NCBI GenBank assembly: GCA_020055645.1
Contig: CM034546.1
Span: 7,688,001 to 7,752,000, forward strand
Direction of reading: 5' to 3'
Source of the DNA: Tomocerus qinae
Taxonomy: Eukaryota; Arthropoda; Collembola; Entomobryomorpha; Tomoceridae
DNA length: 64,000 bases
Part shown: positions 47,185-58,490 of the stretch, in pieces
How positions within the stretch are numbered: position 1 is the stretch's first letter
Layout: each line of letters begins with the position of its first letter
Notes under the pieces: model-generated
Databases searched by the model: none
Told to the model about the DNA's origin: nothing
What the model saw: only the letters and a program-made list of their open reading frames with translations
Made by a program: the position numbers and the translations under genes

Positions 47185-48009
47185 TGAGTAAATACATAAG
47201 AGACCATGCAGGCTCGGAACAAAATGTCACAGCCAAAGTTGTTACTTTCAGACTTAAATCTACTTAGTGATATGAAAAAAACAACTTCAGGATTTTTTTT
47301 GAAAACCCGCCGATTTTAGGTTATGGCGGTTTTCCGCCTTATGCCGTTCATCTATGATTCATTTCTAAACTACTTGACCGATTTTCATGAAACCGGCGCC
47401 ATTCTGCTCGCAAACGCTTTCATCACATGGCCCCTTTTTTAGTTTTTCAATATTTTTTCAAAATTTTGAAAAATCTTTCGAAAAATTTCGAAAAAATTTT
47501 TTTTTGAACGTTTTCATTAGAATTACTATTAAAGGCGATAAAAACGCTAATTCTGACCAAAAATTCAATAATTAGGGTGTATATATCAAAAATAAAGTCA
47601 TTAAAATTAATGAATGAAAACCACTATTGAGTTTTTGGTCAGAACTACCGTTTTTATCGCATTTAATAATAGTTCTAATAAAAACGTTCAAAAAGTTTTT
47701 TTTTCGAAATTTTTCGAAATTTTTTTCAAAATTTTGAAAAAATATTGAAAAACTAAAAAAGGGGCCATGTGATGAAAGCGTTTGCGAGCAGAATGGCGCC
47801 GGTTTCATTAAAATCGGTCAAGTAGTTTAGAAATGAATCATAGATGAACGGCATAAGGCGGAAAACCGCCATAACCTAAAAACGGCGGGTTTTCAAAAAA
47901 AATCCTGAAATTGTTTTTTTCATATCACTAAGTAGATTAGAATCTGAAAGTAACAACTTTGGCTGTGACATTTTGTTCCGAGCCTGCATGGTCTCTTATG
48001 TATTTACTC
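47185..48009. mobile_element. Foldback element: near-perfect 390-bp inverted repeat
   Basis: The left arm (47185 to about 47578) and right arm (about 47615-48009) are near-perfect reverse complements, separated by about 40 bp. The outer ends are GAGTAAATACATAAGAGACC and its complement. The flanks share TATT, a possible 4-bp target duplication. The same peptide ORF appears on opposite strands (47387-47575 and 47572-47808), a by-product of the palindrome and not a gene. Confidence 0.75.
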
Positions 48010-48551
48010 TATTATGTTCGTCGTATTCGCATCGTACGCAAACTCCTCTGCTGTTATACCCGTTTTGCAACGGTTTATTCATATCTAGGCTGTTTACTTT
48101 TTAAAGGGGAGTACCGGGTTTCGCTGGACACATTGGCCTAGGTCAATTGAATTTTGAAAAAATCCCATGAAAATCAAATGCGACATGGGTGGGCCTGAGA
48201 TTCTTGGCGAAAATTGCTTAGTAACTGAATATTATGCAAATAATTTGTAGAATTATTTGTCTAAGATCCTCCATAATCCATAATATGATACTCCTCCGCT
48301 AATAATTCCAAGGTGATTAGAGTAAGAGTTTAGAGGAAGGATGTGCCATGGGTACATCAAGCCAGGTGGACCGTTAACAAGGTTTAATCCTTAATAGAGT
48401 GGCCCTTTAGAACAGGGTGTCTCACAACCCATGCGGGCCTTAGAAGAATGATGCTCTTAATGTTAATAGAATGGAAAACTGGTTAACAATCTAAAATTGT
48501 TTTCCTGTGCTGCCGCGAGCAACGAAGCACTTTAGCTAAGTCACTTTTCGA

Positions 48552-48785
48552 CAGGATTGCAGTGGATGAAATATGATGGATGATTAAAATTGGACATCAA
48601 TTTCTTCCAGAATAAAATTAATTTCGTCCAGGACAAAAGTGGAAATAATCAATTTCGCCCAGGACAAAAGTGGACACAATTAATTTCGTCCAGGACAAAA
48701 GTGGACACAATTAATTTCGTCCATAGACAAAACTAATTTCACCCAGGACAATTTTTATTTCTTCCGGACAATTATAATAACCCTG
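48552..48785. mobile_element. hAT-like MITE, copy 2, with perfect 8-bp target duplication
   Basis: The ends are CAGGATTG / AACCCTG and the flanks CTTTTCGA on both sides (48544-48551, 48786-48793). Inside, a 30-bp motif (AATTTCGTCCAGGACAAAAG) is repeated about four times, more than in copy 1 at 10254-10395. Non-coding. Confidence 0.8.
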
Positions 48786-48793
48786 CTTTTCGA

Positions 48794-49440
48794 GTATTCC
48801 CAAAGCGAGCATTTTCGAATCTTCTCGAGTATTTTCGAAAGTTTTCATGTATTTTCGAATCTTTTCGAGTATTTTCAGAAGTTTTCGAGTATTTTCGAAA
48901 GTTTTAGAGTATTTTTGAATCTTCTCGAGTATTTTCGAAAGTTTTTGAGTATTTTCGAAAGTTTTTGAGTATTTTCGAATCTTCTCGAGTATTTTCGAAA
49001 GTTTTCGAGTATTTTCGAATCTTCTCGAGTATTTTCGAATCTTCTCGAGTATTTTCGAAAGTTTTCGATTATTTTCAAATCTTCTCGAGTATTTTCGAAA
49101 GTTTTCGAGTATTTTCGAATCTTCTCAAGTATTTTCGAAAGTTTTCGAGTATTTTCGAATCTTCTCAAGTATTTTCGAAAGTTTTAGAGTATTTTCGAAT
49201 CTTTTCAAGTATTTTCGAAAGTTTTAGAGTATTTTCGAATCTTCTCAAGTATTTTCGAAAGTTTTAGAGTATTTTCGAATCTTCTCAAGTATTTTCGAAA
49301 GTTTTAGAGTATTTTCGAATCTTCTCAAGTATTTTCGAAAGTTTTAGTTCGAGTATTTTCGAAAGTTTTCGATTATTTTCGAAATTTTTCGATTATTTTC
49401 GAAATTTTTCGAGTATTTTTGAAAGTTTTCGATTATTTTT
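48794..49440. repeat. Minisatellite with 20-bp unit and 40-bp higher-order period
   Basis: Roughly 32 tandem units alternate between TCGAGTATTTTCGAAAGTTT and TCGAGTATTTTCGAATCTTC. Units at the right end are less regular. Long ORFs appear on both strands only because 20 bp repeated three times is a multiple of three. They are not genes. The neighbouring MITE has inserted at the left edge. Confidence 0.9.
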
Positions 49441-49720
49441 TCGCTAACGGCAATCTGGCTTGAAAAGGCATAATTGGAAATATTCGTTGAAACACGGGAA
49501 AATAGGTATTTGTATGGCAGACACATGACTTTTGTATGGGATAGCAAAAAATAGATAGCGTGAATTTGGCGGTTTATAAATGTGTTTCGGAAATTGAATA
49601 TGTATGGGAAGCGTCAGCTTCACTGTCATCAGTGTCACCGTCACTGCCAGAGCTCAGAGCATTGCATTCACTTCATCTACATGCCTAAATACCTAAATAG
49701 CCTGGCCATGACAGTTTCTA

Positions 49721-50874
49721 CAGGGTGACCAAAGATGAATGACTTACACTTTGGCCCTAAATAACGTTTGAACGGTATGACGTGGGTATGACATATTCAG
49801 AGGAGATAGATACCTATGGAAAGACCAAGCGATTACTTAGAAGTGAACTAAATATCAAAAAAATCACTAGAACTAGGTAAAAACTAGCTTGGACAAAAAA
49901 TAGATGATTTCGTACTCCCGTAAATGATTAAATGCCACTTTGATCTTTAATAACGTTTCAATTATTAGGTCCAGGTAACGAGGTCAGGTTAGATTAGAAA
50001 TGAGTTCTTCTAAACCCTAAATGTTTTAAGTGTAAAAATAAAAACACCTTCATCTGCAAAGTGACCCACAAAAAAGAGTAACGTTCAATTCGGATTTTTT
50101 GGGAAACAGAATAAAATCTGAATTTTGTAAGGAATGCAATATGAAAAGCTGAGAGCCGATTTTGGACAGTTTTTAGCTCGTCTGAATAAGGCAGCTTATA
50201 GAATCTCACAGTCCCTCATAAATCCTAATGGACGTGGTTAAATACGAATGTAAAATAACGAATAATCGTGGAATCTCACTGTCAGTCTGTCTATTTGATT
50301 TGTTTTTGAATCTGAACTGTCTGGGGAATGTTAGGCCATCCTTTTTTAAGGGACCTTGAATCTGAAAAGTTGAAACTTTTTAGCGATGACCGGCCCGGGA
50401 AGCAACCAAATTGGAAAAACAGTCGAAATACGAATCTAACTTTTCAGATTGCATTAATTACAAAATTCAGATTTTATTGTTTCCCAAAAATCCCGCACTG
50501 AACGTTAATCCTTTTTGTGGGTCATTTTCAGGAAGAAGGTCAAAGGTGTTTTATTTTTACAATTAAAAACATGGACTGGATTTTACTCAAAATCGTATGT
50601 TCTTTTATTTGCCGTCAACTTCGTTGACCTGAACTTAATACTTGAAACGTTATTAAAGATTAAAGTGGCATTTAGTCATTTACGGAAGTACGAATTCACC
50701 TATTTTTGTCCAAGCTACATTTTACCCAGTTCTAGTGATTTGTTATTATTGATATTTAGTTCACTTCTAAGTAATCGTTTAGTCTTTCCTTCGGTATCTA
50801 TCTCGTCTGAATAAGTTAACCGTTCGAAAGTTATTTACGGCCAAAGTGTATGTCATTCATCTTTGGCCACCCTG
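49721..50874. mobile_element. 1154-bp mariner-type foldback element with about 450-bp arms
   Basis: The ends are CAGGGTG / CACCCTG within TA (49719-49720, 50875-50876). The outer inverted repeat CAAAGATGAATGACTTACAC pairs with GTGTATGTCATTCATCTTTG. Homology between the arms continues inward through the GTGACCCACAAAAAAG / CTTTTTGTGGGTCATTT blocks to about 50185 and 50400. The arms have diverged by a few to ten percent, so the insertion is old. The ORFs at 49994-50209 and 50515-50814 are arm artefacts. Confidence 0.8.
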
Positions 50875-50876
50875 TA

Positions 50877-52134
50877 CTTGGGGCAGTATAACATTTGCAT
50901 CACTTTGCTGTTTAGGTTTCTACAGTTACCACGTTAACATACAAAAAATATCACATATCACATACCATACAAAGTGACACTATATTTATTGAAAAATCCC
51001 CCGTACAAAAGTCATGTGTGTGCCATACCTGTTAATTGGCAGCCTTGAAACACTAGAGGAGTCTTGGGGTGGTGGGACTTGTCCGCTGAAAGACCCAACC
51101 TGGTTACCTGGTATGCAATGGAGCATAGCAACCTTGACGTGTTTCGTGTACTGGTAATGTAGTACCACTACAAGCAAACGAAGTGCATATAGCAACGCAT
51201 ATGTACTCTATGCATTAGTACTTTAGGGCAAAATGTCATGAACTGTGGTATCACCCATTACAAATTGTGGTCTTTTTTTTAAAAAAAATTATATCTCATG
51301 AACAAGAAAAACACCATTTTTGAGACTCATTTAATGTGTTCAAAAACGGTTGTTCTAAATATCCTGAGATTTTGGGCTCTTTAAGTTCTTGCGCCCAGTG
51401 CGTTTTTTAAAGAAAAGTACATGAAAGTTAATTTTTGTATCTAACTACACGTTAAAAGAGACAGTGGTTTCAACCGAATATCTGCTAAACGAAAAAAACA
51501 CCATTTCCCAAATTTAAGTATGATATTAAGCACTAACTAAACTATGTGTCTTCAAAGTTTGGATGCTCTAACTTCTTGCGCCCAGTGTCAAATATTCACT
51601 TGTAATAATGTGCTCTTATACGGTACTCCCCTTTTGTCGTCTTATAGTCGATGATTACAATTTAATATGTATTCCGTCGTCTTATAGTTGATGCTTACAA
51701 ACAAATTAATTTGGATTTTGTCGGCTAATAGTTGATGGTTCCAAATTAATTTGCTTACTAACATTGTATTAATTTACTCCCTACTACTTACAATTTTTTA
51801 TCGCCTATATTATTATGGCTGTAAATCCAAGTGTGTTACATTTGTACCACATTGGATCTGCGATGTGCCATGCTAGCGCCGACTTCGTCGTAGTTTTTCC
51901 TCAATAAAAATTGAAGAATTGACAACATTATTTTGTAGATTTGACATCATCAGAGCTGTTTTTATCTTTAAACTTGTCTTTAAGCCCACATAGAACTTGA
52001 ATAGGAATAAGAAGATTAAAATTTTGGTTTTTTAAAAATTAAAGTGTTATTTTTAAAAGATGTTACCCAGGAAACAGATAGATTTATATATATAACAAAG
52101 CCAGAGAACAGGGATAATTTTGACATTCACGGTA
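50877..52134. repeat. Repeat-rich intergenic stretch with 3x tandem repeat
   Basis: Around 51636-51751 a unit of 40-50 bp beginning GTCGTCTTATAGTTGATG is repeated three times. The phrase CTTGCGCCCAGTG occurs at about 51390 and 51575. No gene was recognised. Confidence 0.5.
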
Positions 52135-53700
52135 TTATTGTCCATATAGGCAAAAGACCTTTAAGTCATTAAATATTTTCGTTTCGTGAGGTGCAGTAAT
52201 TTCGCTAGTTATCCAAGTTCCATAGAGAATAGTGATTGCAAATCCCGTGGCTGCTTCTACCAGGAACAGACTCCTTTTTCTAAACAACTTCTTGATCTGA
52301 AAGAACAGCTGCCAGGAGATCAAAATCCATTCTAGTTTCTTAACTGGGGAGAAATTTGTCTACATAAAACTAAAGTGAAAGTGAGAAAAGAGAGAAGATG
52401 AGGAGCCAGCAGGGAATATCAAATGTATTCTGAAACAACACAGACAACATATACAACATACAATATATGTCCGCAATATGGGGTACTGCACCTAAATATA
52501 ACATTGATATAATTACCAAGCTTGTAAGCCGATGTGGTCGATTTGTTTTAGGTCGTGATAAATTTGATACTGTAAAGCATGACATTTCTTTAAACTTAAA
52601 ATGGTTATTCCCATCATATCTGTATAAGTATGAGATACTAAAGGTTGCCTATACTGTCTATAATAATATATGCCCTCCATATTTTTCAAACTATTTGGAC
52701 TTTGCTAATGTAAATACTACTATAACACGTCAGAATACTTACACAACTCCAATATATCAAGGAAAATCACAATTATACAAAAAAACATGTCTATTCTCTG
52801 GTATCCTATTGTGGTTTACACTACCAAACGATATATCTAGTATTAATAATTTTGATACGTTTAAGAAAATGTTAAAACGGTACCTTCTTGAACAACAAAC
52901 AATTGAGTACACCTCAATTGACATTGACCTTAACTATTCATGTATTGATGATGTAGCTAGTGGGTTAATTTAATTACAACAACGTAATTTATTTATGTAA
53001 GTATTCTGATATTTATAATGGCCTCTATTGAGGGCGATATCTGTGCAGTCAAATAAATAAATAAAATAAATAAACAACGGGACGTCGTGAAAATCAAAAG
53101 ATGACTCGCAGTAGATAGGAACAGTTTCTTGTAAATGTTCTATAAATGTCGTTTTAACCCACAGGAAATTGTACAAACCCCCAGAATAGGTAACTAATAG
53201 GCTACATTGATGTAGCCAAAATGTTTAGTTAGATCCAGTAAAACTGTAAACTACAATAAAATCTAATCTGTCGGCCATTGTCGTTACTGCTGTGAAAGTA
53301 CAATGTTTTAATCCAATTTTCATCGCAGAATAGATAGAAAATTTGCGCATTTGCATTCTAGTGGTTTTGCTAAAATGATGTCGGGAAATCCCTGCCATGT
53401 AGATGCCACGAAGGTTTCCATTCAAATATAATACCAAACTTTTTCCTAATCAACATCCTTGATTTCTGTATCTGCAATGAACATTCTTAGTGTGTATAAA
53501 TCTCCTGTATTGAATGGTGAATGGCGTTATTGCTGACCAATACAAAAATCGGATTGGATAACTGAAACCTGAGATATGATTGCCACAAGTTTTGGACTGG
53601 TTTCAATTTTCTTCCTTCTTCCGTAGATAATTATGAATGTAGAATTACGTCTACTAACTTCTTATTGTGAAAGTGGAGGATCTTAATGTTTAATGTATCG
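52135..53700 (-). pseudogene. Degenerate subfamily-2 ionotropic receptor with retrotransposon insertion
   Basis: Fragments in order on the minus strand: a heavily decayed N-terminal part (about 53450-53700, recognisable IL-STEE remnants), 53225-53437 (LNGNLRGIYMAG and MADRLDFIVVYS, matching LNGNLHGIQIG and MAEKLNFTAIYA), and about 53072-53176 (TTFIEHLQETVPIYCES, matching TFFIEYLEEQIPYYCEA). After the inserted element come about 52370-52447 (LSVLFQNTFDIPCWLLIFSLF) and 52135-52323 (FAITILYGTWITSEITAP), which stops where lobe S2 should start. Several frameshifts and stops separate them and the C-terminal third is missing. It is an old, dead copy. Confidence 0.75.
52448..53073 (+). mobile_element. 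5'-truncated non-LTR retrotransposon (CR1/Jockey-like 3' end)
   Basis: The 168-codon ORF (52467-52973) matches the typical C-terminal region after the reverse transcriptase in such elements (LKWLFPSYLYKYEILKVAYT, NNICPPYFSNYLDF, WFTLPNDISS, FKKMLKRYLLEQ). A short 3' UTR ends in an AAATAAATAAATAAAAT tail at about 53050-53073. It lies within a receptor pseudogene, flanked by a short duplication (ACAAC). The catalytic domain is missing, so it is inactive. Confidence 0.75.
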
Positions 53701-54071
53701 ATAGAATCTTATGCAGGCCATTCGAATGCATAAAATTTTGTGATTTTACTTTTCAATTTTACTATTCGGAATGCATCTTAATGCCTTTTCATGCAATATA
53801 ATCATTTATAATTAATAATTTTAATAAATACATACTGTTATTGTAAGGAAATTAGAACTGCTCCTATGGACTACAGTCGATAGCTCCTATGGCTAAGCCA
53901 CAAGATTGAGCAGTACTTCTGTGGATTAGCGAGCACAACTTATATTGACATATATTATATCGTAATACGTAAGACATAAGGCTATACTATACATATAAAA
54001 AAATTAATATGCAATATGTTGCAATTCAATGACAACATCAGCCGCTGGAATTGGAAACACTCGAACTGGAT
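53701..54071. other. Intergenic
   Basis: No feature was recognised between the degenerate receptor and the next IR copy. Confidence 0.4.
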
Positions 54072-55963
54072 TCAGGAAATTTTCGGTAATGTTTTTAGTC
54101 TGTTGAAAATGCGTAAGAACATATTTGTAGTTTTCAACATTAGTTTACAGTGGCCAAAATGTTCAAGAAAAAGTGTAATAAAAGAACCAAGTAGGAAATA
54201 TCCAAATACGAAGAAGATGGTATGAATTTTCATGGTAAGACTTATAGGGACAGCCTGAGATTCTTGATATTTTTGTTTTGTATGGGATATTAAATCCGGT
54301 AAATCATACCTGAAATCCTTTTCTTGCCTAAAGTACGTCAAAAAACCTCTCTCTTGCATAAGTTGGAAATACGATTGGAATATGTATATCGATAACAATC
54401 TATGAATTCGTAAGAAAGCGGATAAGCAATATCTGTTTCCATTACAGTCATACAGTTTCCGTCTGAAGATATTTTAGATGGTATTTGAGGTACATAAAAG
54501 TCACTTCCTTGATTATCAATTAAATCACAAAGTTTCATTGAAAAGTTGGTCAATAGTTTCCATGTAAATTTCCAAGATGATACCATTTCTTCGTCATCAG
54601 AATAAAGTTGCCAATCAAAGATGTAAATACTCAAGTTCCTATTCTCCATAATCTTATATTTTTCAAAAACTTCAATTCGCGCTTCATCAATATCCCTTCT
54701 TGTATCTTTCTGCAACAACAATTTATATCCATTTTCCACGACGTCTTTAAAGTCTTCATATTGTTTTCTGTTTGGTGGTGCAATAATCTCGCTTGTTATC
54801 CACGTATCATATTGAATAGCAATTATAAATCCCATGGACACAATTATCAAATATAGAATGTTCCTGCCTTTATTGGAAACTTCCTGATTTAAAAGAACGG
54901 CTAAAGTGGAACTAAAAATAAAATTTAATTTCTTGTAAAAAGATGGAATTTTGAGACCCAAAGCATAAAATGAAATCGGGAATAGAGAGAATATCAGCCA
55001 CCAGCAATAATCATCAAATGTATTTTGAATCAGAACTGACAAAGGAGTGTAGAGGAATCTGGGATTGGCTTCACAGTAATATGGAATCTGTTCTTCAAGG
55101 TATTCAATAAAAAAGGTTTCAAACCATCTTATAGCATACGTATACCGTCTATTTGCCAACATCCTAATGAATCCACATTGGCGATGCTCTCCGTTTAGAA
55201 TTTTTTCATTCCGAGCATAAATTGCACTAAAGTTCAATTTTTCTGCCATTAATTCAACAGCCTTTACTGAGTTTTGACTACTATATTCTAACTTCATTGT
55301 TGAGTAGATTGTTTGCCTGCAAGTTGACATTTCTAAAGTTCCATCGAATCGAAATTCTCCATTCAAACTACCAATCTGGATGCCATGAAGATTTCCATTT
55401 AAAGCAATCCAAATCCTTTCCCAATCTTCCTCAGAGACTTCATTTTCAATCAGATGATGTATAGGTTCATTTTCATCATAGAGATTTATCGTGTAAACAG
55501 AATAATTGTTCCCACCTTGCATTGCTAAAATGAAGAGAGGGGTCACCAAATCGTTAACAATGTATCTTTGCCAAGCACGATTCATTTCTTTCAATTCATC
55601 TTCGATGACGATTACGAATCTTGAATCCAGACGATTTATTTCCTTTCCAAAATGTATAGCTAGATTTTGCGTAGTATAATTTGGCTCCATTAAAATATTT
55701 ACACTGCAAAAGATTTTTGAAAGATCCCGTGGATTATTTTGATGTCTTCCAAAGAGGTTTTTATCATAGTCTGATGTTGCCAAGGTCCAAGGTTGGCCAT
55801 TTTGATTCCACAATATAAACTCTGTCTGCCATTCGGATTCCGTAAAAGTAATCATGTTAAAATCACAATTACTATAAAATGACAAATTTCGAAAACAGTG
55901 GACGTTGTTGATTACGAAAATTATTACTGATATACATGAAAAATAATTTCTTTTAATATGCAT
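54072..55963 (-). pseudogene. Subfamily-2 ionotropic receptor broken by a 2-bp insertion
   Basis: The frame is open from ATG 55963 (signal peptide FSCISVIIFVINNVHC, then CFRNLSFYSNCDFNM) through the extracellular part, TM1 (YCWWLIFSLFPISFYALGL) and TM (ILYLIIVSMGFIIAIQYDTW) to lobe S2, ending DCYRY. There an extra TA (CGATATACATATT at about 54382-54392, minus strand) shifts the frame compared with two paralogues. The correct frame resumes as IFQSYFQLMQERGFLTYF and runs through the last TM (IFFVFGYFLLGSFITLFL) to 54072. A single small lesion, so it is recently dead, polymorphic or an assembly error. Confidence 0.8.
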
Positions 55964-57176
55964 TTTGCCTAATACTTTTTAAGCTTGGGTAAGACGTGAA
56001 GAAAATAATAATTGTAGTTAATATACCTTTTAAATATTATTCACTCCAATTTGACAACTTAAGATTCACTTTTCGTAAGATGTAATACCAGTAATAATAT
56101 GGGCTTCGATATCTACACACTCTAGGAAAAGAATCTCAACAATTTAGATTAGTATACATTATGCACTATCACCCAATCATACTAAATATGGAACAATATT
56201 GTTTTCGTACTATATTTCCTTTCCACTGGTATAAATAGAATGTTGTGACTTCGCTTTGTGTTGCTTTAAAATTTCTAAGGAACACACAATCATGTTCCGG
56301 ATATGTTTTTTTTTAAAGTTGAGACATCGCTGCCTCATTATAATGGGACAAGCCACATTATCATGACAGCTACAATGTTGCAAATCATTTTATTTTTATT
56401 TTTAAGTCCTCCAAAAACAGCTACCAATTATTTTCCATAAGAAATCTAGGGAGATTTCTTGTGTATTATAATATTAAATATCATAATATAACATTATCTT
56501 TCAAATAGTTACATGGCACATTCTCTTAAAATACGTGCATGCAGTTTTAGGCAATACATGACAAACAATGTCTGGGTAAATTATGTGGCTTTTGTTTGGA
56601 GGATGCATCCTCCAAACATCGGATGTGACCTGTCCAGCAAGGAACAGAGCGTAGAGGGGAATAGGAATGCAAAATAGTTTGCGTGTTGGCATTTTTAGAA
56701 ATGTGGAATGAAATTTGATTTAAATTATCTAAACATTTAAATACATATTTAGAGTTTTTGAATAAATAAATATCCCAGTCCTGGAAATAACTAAGCAAGT
56801 ACAAATACACAAACCTTTTCCCGATAGGCCAAATAGGCCTGTGCATAATTCAGAGTTGTCCTACACTTTTGTAGGAAATCCTGTACAAACACCTATTATA
56901 CTATTATTGCTATATACTATAAATTATATAGTATACTTATAACTTCCGATACCATAAATCTAGGCACTGATAGCCTTGCTGTCGCTTCATGTCTCAATAT
57001 AATACAGCTAGTTTGATCTATATAATTCTTACGACTCATTAGTATGTCAGCCCTTTCTTTCTGTATCGATTACGTTCCAATGTGGATCGAGTCATGCATT
57101 ATAAATTAGCGGAAGCCAAAAAGCTCAGCTACATTACAACATTTATAGCAGTACGTTTTACCTTCTCTACATCACT
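55964..57176. other. Intergenic
   Basis: No gene was recognised; the overlapping minus-strand ORFs at 56501-56846 have no recognisable domain. Confidence 0.45.
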
Positions 57177-57388
57177 CATGCTAGTTTCTGGCTCGGCGAG
57201 TCAGGCTGGCTCGATTTTTCAGCGAGCCGATTTGGATGATGTGGCTCGGCTCGCCCTTTATTTCCTTGTCCCGGCTCTTTCAAAACTTTTCCCGCAATTT
57301 TTATTTTAAACCTCGGCTCCTGCAATATTATTGGAGGCCATGCAGTCAGCAGTGGCTCGGTTCGGCTCGCTGACCTAAACTAGCATGT
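57177..57388. mobile_element. About 210-bp MITE-like palindromic element, G+C rich
   Basis: The inverted ends are CATGCTAGTTT and AAACTAGCATG, and inner GGCTCGGCGAG / CGGCTCGCTG blocks pair. The G+C is much higher than its flanks. Target duplication unclear. The plus-strand ORF at 57082-57309 crosses its boundary and is not accepted. Confidence 0.55.
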
Positions 57389-57856
57389 GTGCTCTACATA
57401 ATATAATTATGATACATAGAGTTGAATATTGAAAATTCAATTCCGATTATAGATTGATAACTAAATACATGATTGCTGCCGACCTAAGAAATTTCCGATA
57501 TTGTAATCACAGCGAATGCAAAAACTTGATTTAAACAGTAGATAATCTATGTATTAATCAAAAAACTATTTTGCATCTGAAATCAGGGCGCTTAATGTTT
57601 CTTTGATTATTTATCTTTTATGTTTATTTTGATTGTAATCTCTCCATACTTGATGTTGCCAATACACACGTACAGCATAAACCATGCACTCTACCCAATC
57701 CAATGTTTCGTGATCAACGATTGATGAGTACATTGTCTGAATTGAAGCAAAACCATTGTAAAAATAGAAAATAGAACGCACTTTGATTGGAGAATACTAT
57801 TAAGAAAAAGGTTATATGACTGCGAGAGGAATTGTGGTAGAGAACACATTTGGATA
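57389..57856. other. Intergenic
   Basis: No feature was recognised. Confidence 0.4.
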
Positions 57857-57862
57857 TTTATT
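57857..57862 (-). terminator. Polyadenylation signal of the CARD-TM gene
   Basis: Minus-strand AATAAA lies about 70 bp after the stop codon at 57932. Confidence 0.5.
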
Positions 57863-57931
57863 GCTATTAGTAGTATAGTAGAAGTAATTAAAACACGCAG
57901 TTTTTAGCAACATTTTAAAATTGCGATTTCT

Positions 57932-58490
57932 TTATACTCCATTTGTATATTTACTAACCAAATAAACGGTAGTAACAAAGACAATAAGGGAGCCAATAAC
58001 AATGGGAATAGTAAATAAAATTATCCTAATTTGCGTTTTCCTTTCTATTTTACGCTGCTGCATAGATTCTCTTTCTTTCGCCAGAAACAGCTCAATTTCG
58101 CAAGATCCATCGATGATGGAAGCACAGAACTCGTTTCCAGTTTTGTATTTCAATATATCAAGTACAAATTCTCCAATAAGTCCATATTCTTTGTTAAGTA
58201 GCAAAGCAAATAATTCAGATCCTCTTTCATTAATCGATTTAGTTGGAGATAACTAAAACAAGACATTTTATTGAAAAATAACTTTAGTAATAAGTATCTA
58301 TATATTGTCAGTTATTAAATCAACTTACCAGATCTTCCTTCTCTTCAAAGGTAATTACATTGGATTCCAAAAGATTGTAGATAACTGTGTCAACGTTTTT
58401 CAAGTTGTCATTTAACACAGAAAAGTTACTTTTAATTCTGTCCTTAAAGTTAATTGGCAATAAGGGAGATTTTTCGTGAGAAATATCCAT
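57932..58490 (-). CDS. Small CARD-like protein with C-terminal membrane anchor
   Basis: There are two exons. Exon 1 is 58329-58490, with ATG at 58490 in a good context (CAAAATGG) and a donor CTG|GTAAGT. Exon 2 is 57932-58252, starting after TTTTAG in phase 0. The product has 160 residues. Residues about 12-96 have the six-helix CARD pattern: a first helix with FKDRIKSNFSVLNDNL, the LLESNVITFEEKEDL turn (VLt-eE-e-i), a polar loop with SPTKSINERGSELFALLL, and a last helix with GEFVLDILKYKTGNEF. A charged linker (AKERESMQQRKIERK) leads to a 24-residue hydrophobic segment at 130-154 (IILFTIPIVIGSLIVFVTTV) and a six-residue tail, the layout of a tail-anchored protein. CARD plus C-terminal anchor is the minimal architecture of MAVS. 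Alternatives are a BCL2-like or death-domain adaptor. Both short exons look like noise alone. Confidence 0.6.

Noticed and set aside
47387-47808. Two similar ORFs on opposite strands
   Set aside because: They are the same sequence in the two arms of an inverted repeat.
48875-49267. Repetitive 97- and 100-codon ORFs on both strands
   Set aside because: They are by-products of the minisatellite period. Both strands are open, the composition is purely repetitive and no start context exists.
57082-57309. ORF with SGSASQAGSIFQRADLDDVARL
   Set aside because: It is created by the G+C-rich palindromic element and crosses its boundary; no domain.
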